Below are positions 35,249-42,607 of a stretch of 64,000 nucleotides of DNA, piece by piece; positions within the stretch are counted from its first letter, which is position 1; every line of letters starts with the position of its first letter. The notes beneath the pieces are model-generated. The model had not been told where the DNA came from. It searched no databases and saw only the letters and a program-made list of their open reading frames with translations. Origin of the DNA: Burkholderiales bacterium (GTDB lineage: Bacteria; Pseudomonadota; Gammaproteobacteria; Burkholderiales; Burkholderiaceae_E); contig JAIYCW010000060.1 in the NCBI GenBank assembly GCA_027487815.1, positions 40,442 to 104,441 on the forward strand, given 5' to 3'. Made by a program: the position numbers and the translations under genes.

Positions 35249-37020
35249 CCGGCATTCACGGTCTGACGGCAGAGCAGGAAGCATTCGCCGCACACGTCGG
35301 CGGTGCCTTCGTTCATGCTTGCCCCGGCGCCGGAAAGACCCGCACGATCATTGCTCGTCTAGCTAGGATCGCCGCCACGTTGCCACCACGCCGTGGTGTG
35401 GCGGTACTTTCGTTCACAAACTCAGCCGTCGATGAGTTTCGCGAACGCTGCCAAGCCGCAGGGCTCGATTCGCTCTTGAAGTATCCTAGTTTCATGGGAA
35501 CGCTTGATGCTTTTGTCAGGCATTTCGTGGTACTGCCAAGTTGCCCGGCAACAAGCCCGACGCGACCAATCATCCTCGATAGTTGGGACACTCTTGGCAT
35601 AGAAATCCGGCTGTCTGGGCAATTCGCCTTTCAAGGTGATCCGGTGAGCCTAGATTTGTTCGACCCGGAAACCAATATCATTGATCCAGAGAGGATCGGA
35701 CACGCCGGATTGCAAAATCATGTGCGCCAGCATCAGGTTCGATATCAACAGACGGCGGCGCACCGGCGACGCGGCTTGTTGCAGGCAGGCTATATGAGTG
35801 CCGGCGACGCACGCATTCAAACGTTGGGGCTGATTCGTGATCCAGTGAATGGCGGGGCGCTCGGCCGCTCACTGGCGGCACGTTTCCACGAAGTCATGGT
35901 GGACGAAGGTCAGGATTGCAATCCGCTCGATCTGCAAATCCTGTCTTGGCTCAGAGCGCACGGCGTACATGTCACCTTCGTGTGCGACCCCGACCAGGCA
36001 ATCTATGAATTTCGTAACGGCAATCCTGCAGGGGTTCAAGAATTCAAGGAGACGTACCCCGTTGAATCGCATCGAGGGTTAACGGGAAATTTTCGTGGTT
36101 GCCCTGCGGTCTGCCGGTTAGCCGCCACACTTAGGAATGCTGGTCAGGTAGATCAGTCTGTCGGTGACACGGCGAATGTTCAACATCCAGTTTTGCTTCT
36201 GACATACGGTGGCCGAGGCCCAACAGCGACGATCGGTCAGGCTTTCCTTGATCGAGTTGCTGAACTTGGCTTGGATTCGACGGACGCGATTATCCTGGCG
36301 CATTCAGGCAAGGTTGCGCAGCGGGCTGCGGGTGTGACCACCAATGACTCGAACGGAAGCTCGCGGATTGAGTCGCTGGCTCGGAAAGTGGCGGAGTTCT
36401 GGTCACCCTCCGCGACGACGCGATCAAGAGAGGCGGTGCTTCAGGTAGTGGAGACGGTGCTGCTGGATCTTATGGGACTACGCCAACCAAACGAGCATCT
36501 ATTGAGAACCGCCGAACGCCTTGGTATGGATCGACGAGCACATCGAAGACGTGCGCTGAGTTTCCTCATGGGCCTTCCCAAAAAGTGTGGGGATACCGAT
36601 GCTGATCGGCTCGCCTGGATAGCCTGTGTGCATGAGGGGGTGGAACGACTGGATCTGCCGCTACCGGCCGGTGTGACCGTGCGTTATTTCTTTCGGCGGC
36701 CACCCAATGCGCAATGGTCGAACCATCTCCAAATACCGATCAATCTTGGCCTTGCATGTGCCAAGATTCACGAGGCGAAAGGCCGTGAGTACGGTGCAGT
36801 GTGCGTCGTGATCCCACCCAATCGTGCTCCTGAAAACCGGAGTGAAGCTCTGTTCGAGTCGTGGGAAGCTCGCGCCGACGCAGAGGCCAAGCGCGTGCTC
36901 TACGTTGGTTTGACGCGTGCCCAGCATCTTGGTGCACTTGCAGTGCCAGTCGCCTTCGCCGATCGTTGCGTTGCCGTGCTGACCGCTGGTCAAGTACCCC
37001 ACGCAAGAAGGGACTTGTAA
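35245..37020 (+). CDS. gajB: Gabija protein GajB (UvrD/PcrA-like helicase)
   Basis: The 591-residue superfamily-1A helicase shows Walker A HACPGAGKTRTI (about residues 22-33), motif Ia AVLSFTNSAVDEF, motif II MVDEGQD (about 216-222), an arginine-rich GNFRGCPAVC motif IV-like segment, motif V KIHEAKGREYGAV (about 505-520) and motif VI RVLYVGLTRAQHL (about 550-560). An OLD-TOPRIM protein followed by such a helicase with an ATGA overlap is the defining Gabija pair. GajB senses DNA ends or gaps and activates the complex with GajA. Codon use is GC-richer than the toxin array to the right. Confidence 0.9.
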   Translation: MTGIHGLTAEQEAFAAHVGGAFVHACPGAGKTRTIIARLARIAATLPPRRGVAVLSFTNSAVDEFRERCQAAGLDSLLKYPSFMGTLDAFVRHFVVLPSCPATSPTRPIILDSWDTLGIEIRLSGQFAFQGDPVSLDLFDPETNIIDPERIGHAGLQNHVRQHQVRYQQTAAHRRRGLLQAGYMSAGDARIQTLGLIRDPVNGGALGRSLAARFHEVMVDEGQDCNPLDLQILSWLRAHGVHVTFVCDPDQAIYEFRNGNPAGVQEFKETYPVESHRGLTGNFRGCPAVCRLAATLRNAGQVDQSVGDTANVQHPVLLLTYGGRGPTATIGQAFLDRVAELGLDSTDAIILAHSGKVAQRAAGVTTNDSNGSSRIESLARKVAEFWSPSATTRSREAVLQVVETVLLDLMGLRQPNEHLLRTAERLGMDRRAHRRRALSFLMGLPKKCGDTDADRLAWIACVHEGVERLDLPLPAGVTVRYFFRRPPNAQWSNHLQIPINLGLACAKIHEAKGREYGAVCVVIPPNRAPENRSEALFESWEARADAEAKRVLYVGLTRAQHLGALAVPVAFADRCVAVLTAGQVPHARRDL

Positions 37021-37021
37021 A

Positions 37022-37372
37022 GTCCTGGAAGAATGTCCGCTCGATTATCGTTGGTACCGCTCCTGCACAGATCAGCGCAAGTGTTTCGTAAGCGTCCGGT
37101 TCTCCCACCTTGACGGTGTGGTATGAGGTGCTGGCGAGCTCAGCTGCAAGATTCCAGGGCAGCAGCGCATCGATCTTGTTGATCGGATGATCCGCAATTC
37201 TTTCGAACGCCGTCCTCTAGTAGTGCTGCGGATTGAGGCCGTGCATATTTGCTGTGTTCATCAGGCTGTAGATGCTGGCATCCCGCTTGCCGCCAGCATC
37301 TGATCCGACGAAGAGCCAATTCTTTTTGACCAGCGCAATGGGCCGGATTTGGCGCAACACAATTTTGTAATC
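37022..37372 (-). pseudogene. IS66-family transposase (TnpC) C-terminal fragment, frameshifted
   Basis: On the minus strand the frame KKNWLFVGSDAGGKRDASIY, then SLMNTANMHGLNPQHY, runs into TAG at about 37217. It continues in another frame as RIADHPINKIDALLPWNL followed by AAELASTSYHTVKVGEPDAY. This is the conserved end of IS66 TnpC proteins. The gene is broken by the frameshift and lacks its N-terminal part. Confidence 0.75.
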
Positions 37373-37375
37373 GAT

Positions 37376-37475
37376 CTCGATGCTGCCTGCGAGGGCTTCT
37401 TCGGCAGGCTTAAGACGGAGTTGTTTTATCCTCGAACCTGGCGCGAAACAACCATCGACATTCAAACTCAACAGT
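37376..37475 (+). pseudogene. IS3-family transposase C-terminal scrap
   Basis: A 33-codon frame reads LDAACEGFFGRLKTELFYPR followed by TWRETTID, the strongly conserved end of IS150-like OrfB proteins (ACEGFFGRLKTE contains the last catalytic Glu). It directly abuts the oppositely oriented IS66 fragment, so one element was once inserted next to or into the other. The remaining bases to 37665 show nothing recognisable. Confidence 0.7.
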
Positions 37476-37665
37476 AATCTCGCCGGATTTATGGAAATCA
37501 TTGGCTCCAGAAAGTTGAGTCAGGTCACAGCGCCGTTTGGTTTGAAGGGGGATTACCTTCGATCGATGAAGCTGTTATGAGGGAGCGGCATCGGGGAATT
37601 TTTTCAACACCACACCGCGTGTCAATTCACTTCAACTACGTAATTAAAACCTAGCCAGATAAAAA

Positions 37666-38184
37666 CTAGATTAATGATCGGGCCTTTTGAACCATCGCAT
37701 TAAAGAGGCCACTTTCATCATTACCCGTTTTTAAAATACGAAACGCATATTGGCAAATTAGATAGTCAAAATCGATGTAATAGTCCCTATTTTTTACGCC
37801 GAACCCCGAGATTACAGGCCGTTGGTAAGAAAGTCCGTTTTCGTCACTGACAAAAAGTTTCCAATGAATCTTTTTACCTTCTCCGATGATTATCTCGGAG
37901 AAATAAACCCCGATGTCATTACAAAGAGAGAATAATTTGGAGGACGGCTCGGTATTGCCAAGTTTACGCTCTTCCAATACCAGGCTAACAAACCATTTGT
38001 GAGTATCTTCCAAACAAGCATCGCTCCCGTCTAAGGCAATACCTGCGTGAACAACTAATCCGCCAAGCTGGTTCAAGCGCTCCGAAATATTAGCAACAAA
38101 CCAAGTGTAAGCAATCTTCGCGTCTTCTCGAGATAACTCATGCAGAGGCCTACTTACCTTTGGATCAAAAATTTTATACGTCAT
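37666..38184 (-). CDS. Candidate immunity protein for the minus-strand toxin
   Basis: The 172-residue acidic protein has no known domain. It begins 9 bp after the stop of a polymorphic-toxin gene on the same strand, the expected place for the cognate immunity gene. It is AT-rich compared with the Gabija genes. Visible features are an aromatic-rich C-terminal half (NRDYYIDFDYLICQYAFRI) and a helical N-terminus. The immunity role is inferred from position. Confidence 0.65.
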   Translation of the reverse strand: MTYKIFDPKVSRPLHELSREDAKIAYTWFVANISERLNQLGGLVVHAGIALDGSDACLEDTHKWFVSLVLEERKLGNTEPSSKLFSLCNDIGVYFSEIIIGEGKKIHWKLFVSDENGLSYQRPVISGFGVKNRDYYIDFDYLICQYAFRILKTGNDESGLFNAMVQKARSLI

Positions 38185-38193
38185 ACCTAAATC

Positions 38194-38790
38194 TCAACGA
38201 TTGATGATGATGTTTATTCGATTTTGGCGCAGAAAATTTTCTAGCGGTGCCGTTGGGTCAACCTTACGAGTTAGAGGACTTGGCGAGAACTCCCATGTCA
38301 AAGACTTAACCCCAGAAAGAGGATCGTTAAACAATTGCACGTCTTTAAGAACTTGGCGTTGGATTTCCGGCGACAGACTAGTCCTACCAACTTTCGATTC
38401 AATGGCCAAGCCTTCAGAAGTCAAAACATCTAGACGCCTAAAGTCATCAAGTGTCGGCAATGAAACCTCAGTTCTCGCCCCAGGGAATCTAGCAGTTATA
38501 TTGTCTCTGGCTATGTTTCCACTTATTTGATTTCGAGTAACCTGCGCTAAGGGAATTTCTGCACTGTTTGCCCCAGCTACGATGGTATCAGCAGATGCGG
38601 TAGTGCCACGCAACGCAGCTGAGGCCCCAAACGTAGCTACAGTCAGCCCAGCCTCTAAAAGGCCCTTAAAACCAAGAATGGTTGCATCCAGGTACCGGCC
38701 CTGCTTGTAGTAATCGATGCTTTCATTAAATGATGTCGCACCGGTTATCGAGCCCACGAGGTTGTATGTCCCGCGCGCTACCCACCCGAA
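38194..38790 (-). pseudogene. 5'-truncated polymorphic toxin with a REase-like C-terminal domain
   Basis: The frame is open from a stop at 38791-38793. The pretoxin part (ARGTYNLVGSITGATSFNES, then YKQGRYLDATILGFKGLLEA) resembles the tail of RHS-type toxins. At VAGANSAEI the shared motif GGGGCAAACAGTG is present (minus strand, 38562-38574). The following domain has FRRLDVLTSEGLAIESKVGR, a plausible PD-(D/E)XK nuclease core with Asp and E-S-K. The N-terminal secretion and repeat regions are missing, so it is probably not delivered from here, though GTG 38757 could start a cytosolic form. Confidence 0.75.
38562..38574 (-). repeat. Cassette-boundary motif GGGGCAAACAGTG (minus-strand copy)
   Basis: It encodes Gly-Ala-Asn-Ser in the truncated minus-strand toxin, at the junction of pretoxin and nuclease domain. 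Ten further intact copies lie on the plus strand at 39878, 40914, 43979, 44707, 45422, 46213, 46816, 47760, 48614 and 49398 (first G of each), with a decayed one at about 39183. Confidence 0.85.
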
Positions 38791-38886
38791 TCACTGACCC
38801 CAGGTAAATGACGGATCGATGTTTTCCATCACCGACGGGCTAGTTTGAGACTACGCGCTCGCATATCCCTCTTTAAACCCGAGGGT

Positions 38887-39177
38887 TGTTGATAAACACG
38901 ATAGATTGAGCCAGTTTCACGCCGAAATTTTGAGCCACTCAAACACTAGCAGGCTTCCTTATTTCTTTAGCATGAGCCTAGTAGTATCCACGATGTGCTG
39001 ACCTATGTCTCAACGTAATCGCTTCCTCTCATGGTGGCCGGTGAATCGTCCGGAAGGACAGCATGTTTTGCAATACAAGGCGCTCCTGACGAAAACCCAC
39101 TAAAGGGTGGTGCCACGTGGCCCAAACTTTGAGATGAATTCGAAGATTCTTGGCGCAGTTTCACAGATGTATTAACA
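38887..39177. mobile_element. 291-bp MITE-like element with IS21-like ends (copy B)
   Basis: It begins TGTTGATAAACACGATAG, shares ATTGAGCCAGTTTCACGCCG with copy A, and ends with a complement beginning TGTTAATACATCTGTGAA. The length is exactly that of copy A (24079-24369), and the orientation is the same. No transposase. It lies 97 bp from the broken pretoxin on the left and 5 bp from the first decayed cassette on the right, so its insertion probably helped break the toxin locus. Confidence 0.65.
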
Positions 39178-39182
39178 GACAA

Positions 39183-39313
39183 GGGTCCAAACAGTAACTA
39201 CAGCTGCAGATGGCGTTACGCCTACAGCTGCAGAAATTGCCGCCGCGAATCGAATCCGAGCCGCATTCCCTAACGATCAGTTGATATTGATACCAAAAGC
39301 CACTCGAAAATGA
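39183..39313 (+). pseudogene. Decayed toxin cassette
   Basis: GGGTCCAAACAGTAAC at about 39183 is a damaged form of the cassette-boundary motif. The frame behind it reads TPTAAEIAAANRIRAAFPND and ends in IPKATRK-stop at 39311-39313. The downstream immunity ATG overlaps this stop by 3 bases. Only the last 40 codons or so of a toxin domain remain. Activity cannot be guessed. Confidence 0.55.
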
Positions 39314-39846
39314 AGCAACTTAGATTTTATGCATCACAAGATGACCTTGTTCCGGTATTGCAAGAGCTTGAGGCAAACGAAGAATTGCAGTACGCAAAGC
39401 TTGGTACCTAGGGTTCCCCGGATATCGAAATCTATAGCGGTTATTTGAAGCTTCCTGATTTAGGGGTGGCTACTGCGGATTCGGCGGTCAGTTGCGATGC
39501 GTTCCTCGTATTTAACCGTGACCTGCAAATTAGAAGCCGAACCGCTTCAGTGCCAGGCCAAGCTACGAACTACTTAGTTGATCAATTGGAGAATCCTGAG
39601 ACTGCTGTGCTTTCTTTAGGAGGCGATTGGAAAGGCCAGGCAGTAATGTCGGGTACATTTGGGACTGCGTCTGACTCGAAATATTCACTTGCTTTAGTAA
39701 AAAGCTTTGAGAAAATTATTCGAAAGCACTTCAAAAAGGTCAAAGCATATTGGGTAGGTCCTAAGGCATTTGAGCAGTTAAACAAAGGCGTTCGCTTGAC
39801 CATAGCTCTCCAATCCCCTAGAGACTTTGATCTCACCTTGAACTAG
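39310..39846 (+). pseudogene. Candidate immunity gene with an in-frame stop
   Basis: From ATG 39310 the frame reads MKQLRFYASQDDLVPVLQEL through to a TAG at 39409-39411. It then stays open in the same frame to 39846 (SPDIEIYSGYLKLPDLGVAT ... AYWVGPKAFEQLNKGVRLT). Read through, it would be a protein of about 178 residues and belongs to the decayed toxin cassette before it. The single nonsense codon is the only visible defect. Confidence 0.6.
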
Positions 39847-39877
39847 GATCCGGCGTATTACCTACTCGCATCTTGTC

Positions 39878-40345
39878 GGGGCAAACAATGCAAGAATAGT
39901 ATTCGAATCCACAGAAGCGGTCGCGATTAGCGGTCAGCGGGCCATCGACTTAGGTAAGAGCTACGAGGTCGGAGTTCGGAACTTGTATGGCAGTGCTTCA
40001 TTTAAACAGCGAGAGTTTGATGCGTTCGTTAACGGTAAATGGGTTTCAGGCGTCGCAGACAATGTAACAGTCGCAGGCGGTGGTCAGAGAGTTGCGATAG
40101 AAGCGAAGTTTGTAGACGATTGGGCATCGTCACTAAGGAATCCAGCAAGTGCGAATGGAGCTAAGCCTTGGGCTGTTGCAGAGCAACAAAAAATGGTTGA
40201 CCAAGCTTTCAAGTACTCAGCCGGTTTTGATGGAGGCGTTGTGTACCATACTAACAGTAGTGCATTTGCTTCGCATTACTCGAAAGTATTTAGCGATGCG
40301 GGAATCACAAACTTCAAATTTGTCATCACACCCGCAAAAAGATAG
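39878..40345 (+). CDS. Silent toxin cassette: restriction-endonuclease-fold domain
   Basis: The module opens at the motif GGGGCAAACAATG, encoding VGANNARIVF, and has no start codon of its own. The 155-residue domain contains FDAFVNGKWVSGVADN followed by RVAIEAKFVDDW, a likely PD-(D/E)XK nuclease core (Asp plus E-x-K), similar to the REase-fold toxin group. It ends with a compact beta segment. It would become a functional tip only if joined in frame to a pretoxin at the motif. The immunity gene follows after 5 bp. Confidence 0.72.
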   Translation, partial: GANNARIVFESTEAVAISGQRAIDLGKSYEVGVRNLYGSASFKQREFDAFVNGKWVSGVADNVTVAGGGQRVAIEAKFVDDWASSLRNPASANGAKPWAVAEQQKMVDQAFKYSAGFDGGVVYHTNSSAFASHYSKVFSDAGITNFKFVITPAKR

Positions 40346-40350
40346 GTCTA

Positions 40351-40752
40351 ATGCAAATGCCAATATCGACTGAGCCTCCTTCTCGAATGGACTCGACTAT
40401 TAATCACCAAAAGATTCCTGGTGTATCTGCTGATGAGGCTCCGAAGGTGCGTTATGTGTCATTTAACGCCAATGAACAACCTGCATCTGTTTTTAGAGCT
40501 GTGACGCGAAGAATTACCCCGCCCCTTATGAAGGGAGGCGGCGTAGTGTTAGAGGGTTGTGTCATTACAATTCCTAAAGGGATAAAGTTTTACTCGCTCT
40601 ATTTCCATGGGGACATCTCTGGTTGGCAAAAACAAATCGAGCATGGTGCCCAAGAGTTAGGCTTGTTGACTGCCGCGATCGACGGTGACAGTTTTGTAGT
40701 TTCTGATGGCAATCGATTCGATTTAGCGGATTGCCAAATAGAATTAGATTAA
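40351..40752 (+). CDS. Candidate immunity protein of the REase-type cassette
   Basis: A 133-residue protein starting at ATG 40351, 5 bp after the toxin stop. The N-terminal 30 residues are polar and may be unstructured; the rest is strand-rich (VVLEGCVITIPKGIKFYSLY, then a helix around HGAQELGLLTAAI). I recognise no family. The role is inferred from position. A leftover frame at about 40770-40897 behind it (ending EYLQSQLKT) may be the end of a further, damaged immunity gene. Confidence 0.65.
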   Translation: MQMPISTEPPSRMDSTINHQKIPGVSADEAPKVRYVSFNANEQPASVFRAVTRRITPPLMKGGGVVLEGCVITIPKGIKFYSLYFHGDISGWQKQIEHGAQELGLLTAAIDGDSFVVSDGNRFDLADCQIELD

Positions 40753-40913
40753 TCCATAAAACTCGTCTTGGAGCTGTATAGGATTGCATTGATCCATGAT
40801 TGGGAGACTGAGTTATTGCGCTACTCAAGGGGATTGGCTGCGGCCCTAGTGGCAGGTGAAGAGAAAGAGTATTTACAGAGCCAACTTAAGACTTGAATTG
40901 AAGCCTGAATGTT

Positions 40914-41282
40914 GGGGCAAACAGGGTACCGCCAACTCCAGACGGCAAGCTCTTCAGTGTTGCGTTTGAGACAAAGCTAAGTCCTGGGTCCTATCCTGGG
41001 GTGGATCGGGGTTTGCATTTCCGGGAAGCAAACGAAGCTTTGCTAAATGCTATGGGCTCCGATGCGGCGCTAGCTAAAAGCATGGGCGGATTGGGAATCA
41101 ACGTTAGCAGATCGACCACTGGGTTAGCACCGCGAACGTCGCCTGCTGATTGGACTTGGCACCACGCGCCAGAGGCTGGCGTTATGCAACTGGTGCCGCG
41201 GGCGCAGCATGCACCTGGAAGTATATTTCAAGGTGCATTTCGCCCTGATGGGAAAGGCGGGTTCTCCAAGTGGGGCAAGTAA
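40914..41282 (+). CDS. Silent toxin cassette: HNH/WHH-type nuclease
   Basis: The motif GGGGCAAACAGGG encodes VGANRVPPTPDGKLF, and the frame runs 122 codons without a usable start. The C-terminal part has SPADWTWHHAPEAGVMQLVP, then AQHAPGSIFQG, a close match to the WHH branch of HNH/endonuclease-VII toxins, in which the paired histidines and the later histidine bind metal and cut DNA. It is the clearest enzymatic prediction in the array. The candidate immunity gene overlaps its last 13 bp. Confidence 0.82.
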   Translation, partial: GANRVPPTPDGKLFSVAFETKLSPGSYPGVDRGLHFREANEALLNAMGSDAALAKSMGGLGINVSRSTTGLAPRTSPADWTWHHAPEAGVMQLVPRAQHAPGSIFQGAFRPDGKGGFSKWGK

Positions 41283-41560
41283 GCACATTAATCGAGATTG
41301 TTGAAAGTCTTGACTTGTTGGATGTTGATATGACGATTTATGCGCAATCACCATGGACTGTGAATTCTGCGGCCATCGTTGCGTTGCCGCCTGATCGTGG
41401 CGGGCGTCCAGAGATGGTTGAAAAGTTGGGATTCGAGTATTTTTTGGAGGTTGACTTAGCGCGGGAGTTCTTGGCTGATTGGCTCTCATCAATTTCTATA
41501 CATCCTAACGCTTTGATGTCTTGCGAGCGTTTGATAGGGTACGCAACGAATGATGCCTAG
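41270..41560 (+). CDS. Candidate immunity protein of the WHH nuclease cassette
   Basis: GTG 41270 overlaps the toxin stop and gives a 96-residue acidic protein (LIEIVESLDLLDVDMTIYAQ near the N-terminus, then SAAIVALPPDRGG). Small acidic proteins of this shape are typical immunity partners of DNases. Start alternatives exist because no ATG is near. A second small gene follows with overlap. Confidence 0.6.
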   Translation: MGQVSTLIEIVESLDLLDVDMTIYAQSPWTVNSAAIVALPPDRGGRPEMVEKLGFEYFLEVDLAREFLADWLSSISIHPNALMSCERLIGYATNDA

Positions 41561-41888
41561 TGATCAGGCGGCCTTAGCTGCGAATAACCGCTACGAAGGA
41601 AAACCGCTTCTGCGGCTTGCTGAGCTTTACGTGTTGCACTGTATTGATCGGCTATCTGAGTCCGATGAGAGGCAAATTGAGGCATTAGAACCGAAGCTTA
41701 GTGCTCTTTATAAATTGGTAGGAAAATGGCATCAAGTCATAGAGTCTGTGCTTCAATTTCCAAGTGACACACGATCTTCGCTGAAGTTGATGTGGTTGCA
41801 GAATCAAGAGATCGCAAAAAGCAACGGAGTTGAGCTAAGTGCCCAGCAATTTGCTGAAATGTTTGTTGACGAGAATGTGCCTAATTGA
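41553..41888 (+). CDS. Second small gene of the WHH cassette (extra immunity or orphan)
   Basis: About 111 residues, helical, with ELYVLHCIDRLSESDERQIE and LVGKWHQVIESVLQFP. It begins inside the end of the first immunity gene (ATGATG at 41550-41555), so the two are coupled. It may be a second immunity gene left from an older cassette. No family recognised. Confidence 0.6.
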   Translation: MPSDQAALAANNRYEGKPLLRLAELYVLHCIDRLSESDERQIEALEPKLSALYKLVGKWHQVIESVLQFPSDTRSSLKLMWLQNQEIAKSNGVELSAQQFAEMFVDENVPN

Positions 41889-41940
41889 GTGCTTTGGAGT
41901 GAATCCTTAAGCCAATGATGAGACCTAGGCAGCGCTCTTA

Positions 41941-42330
41941 TCACAGAGAGGGATCAAACGCTTCGATGCTCAACCCCGAGATGGGTCTAAAGTGTTTGAG
42001 GTTGCTGGTCAGCAGCGTCATGTTGTTCTCGATGGCTGTAGCGGCCACGAGTGCACCGCCGAGTTGTAGTCCGTGTGACAGAGCGTGTTGATCGATCAGC
42101 GACATGGCACGAGCTGAAATTGATTCGGTTAATGGGATGAAGGCGGTATTGCAGGCGGCTAATCCTTTTTAAATTCGCTCAAGTTCGCTACGGTCACGGC
42201 AGCCTTGAATGAGCTCGATATAGCCGACAGTAGAGACCTGCCAGAGTTGAATCGTTTGCAGCCTGGCGATAGCGCCAGGGTGATTGCGCGACATCCAAAT
42301 CAAGACATCGGAATCAATCAGCAAGTTCAT
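41941..42330 (-). pseudogene. VapC-like PIN toxin with a nonsense codon
   Basis: Read on the minus strand from ATG 42330, the frame gives MNLLIDSDVLIWMSRNHPGA, VSTVGYIELIQGCRDRSELE, a TAA codon in ERI-stop-KGLAACN, then ISARAMSLIDQHALSHGL, GALVAATAIENNMTLLTSN and a normal end. The PIN acidic residues (DSD, the Glu of YIEL, and later positions) are present on either side of the stop. One C-to-T change would explain it. The intact antitoxin gene overlaps its start by 4 bp. Confidence 0.8.
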
Positions 42331-42590
42331 CCTTCGTTGCGCGAGCCGTCAGGAAGGTAGCGCGGTTCGCGAAGTTTGCGAACGTAGGCGGCAACATCTT
42401 CCATGTCTTCCCGGTCGGCCCACATGCCAACCATGGGGTTGTTGGATAGATCATGAAAACGCTGCTCGGCCTTACCTTGTTCCTGATCAATCCGAACTGT
42501 GACCGTGGTGTCTGAGGTTCCGTGCAACTTAGCCTGCCAAGCGGCGGGCAATTCAGCAATCGGTACGTTCTGAATAACGACGGTGTTCAT
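42327..42590 (-). CDS. Antitoxin of the VapBC-like module
   Basis: The 87-residue protein precedes and overlaps the PIN gene by 4 bp, as VapB-type antitoxins do. It has a strand-like N-terminus (VVIQNVPIAELPAAWQAKL), typical of a DNA-binding swapped-strand domain, and an acidic, flexible C-terminus with ADREDMEDVAAYVRKL. With the toxin dead, it would act only as a repressor or as protection against related toxins. Confidence 0.75.
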   Translation of the reverse strand: MNTVVIQNVPIAELPAAWQAKLHGTSDTTVTVRIDQEQGKAEQRFHDLSNNPMVGMWADREDMEDVAAYVRKLREPRYLPDGSRNEG

Positions 42591-42607
42591 GTTCGCCTCC
42601 TGATTTT

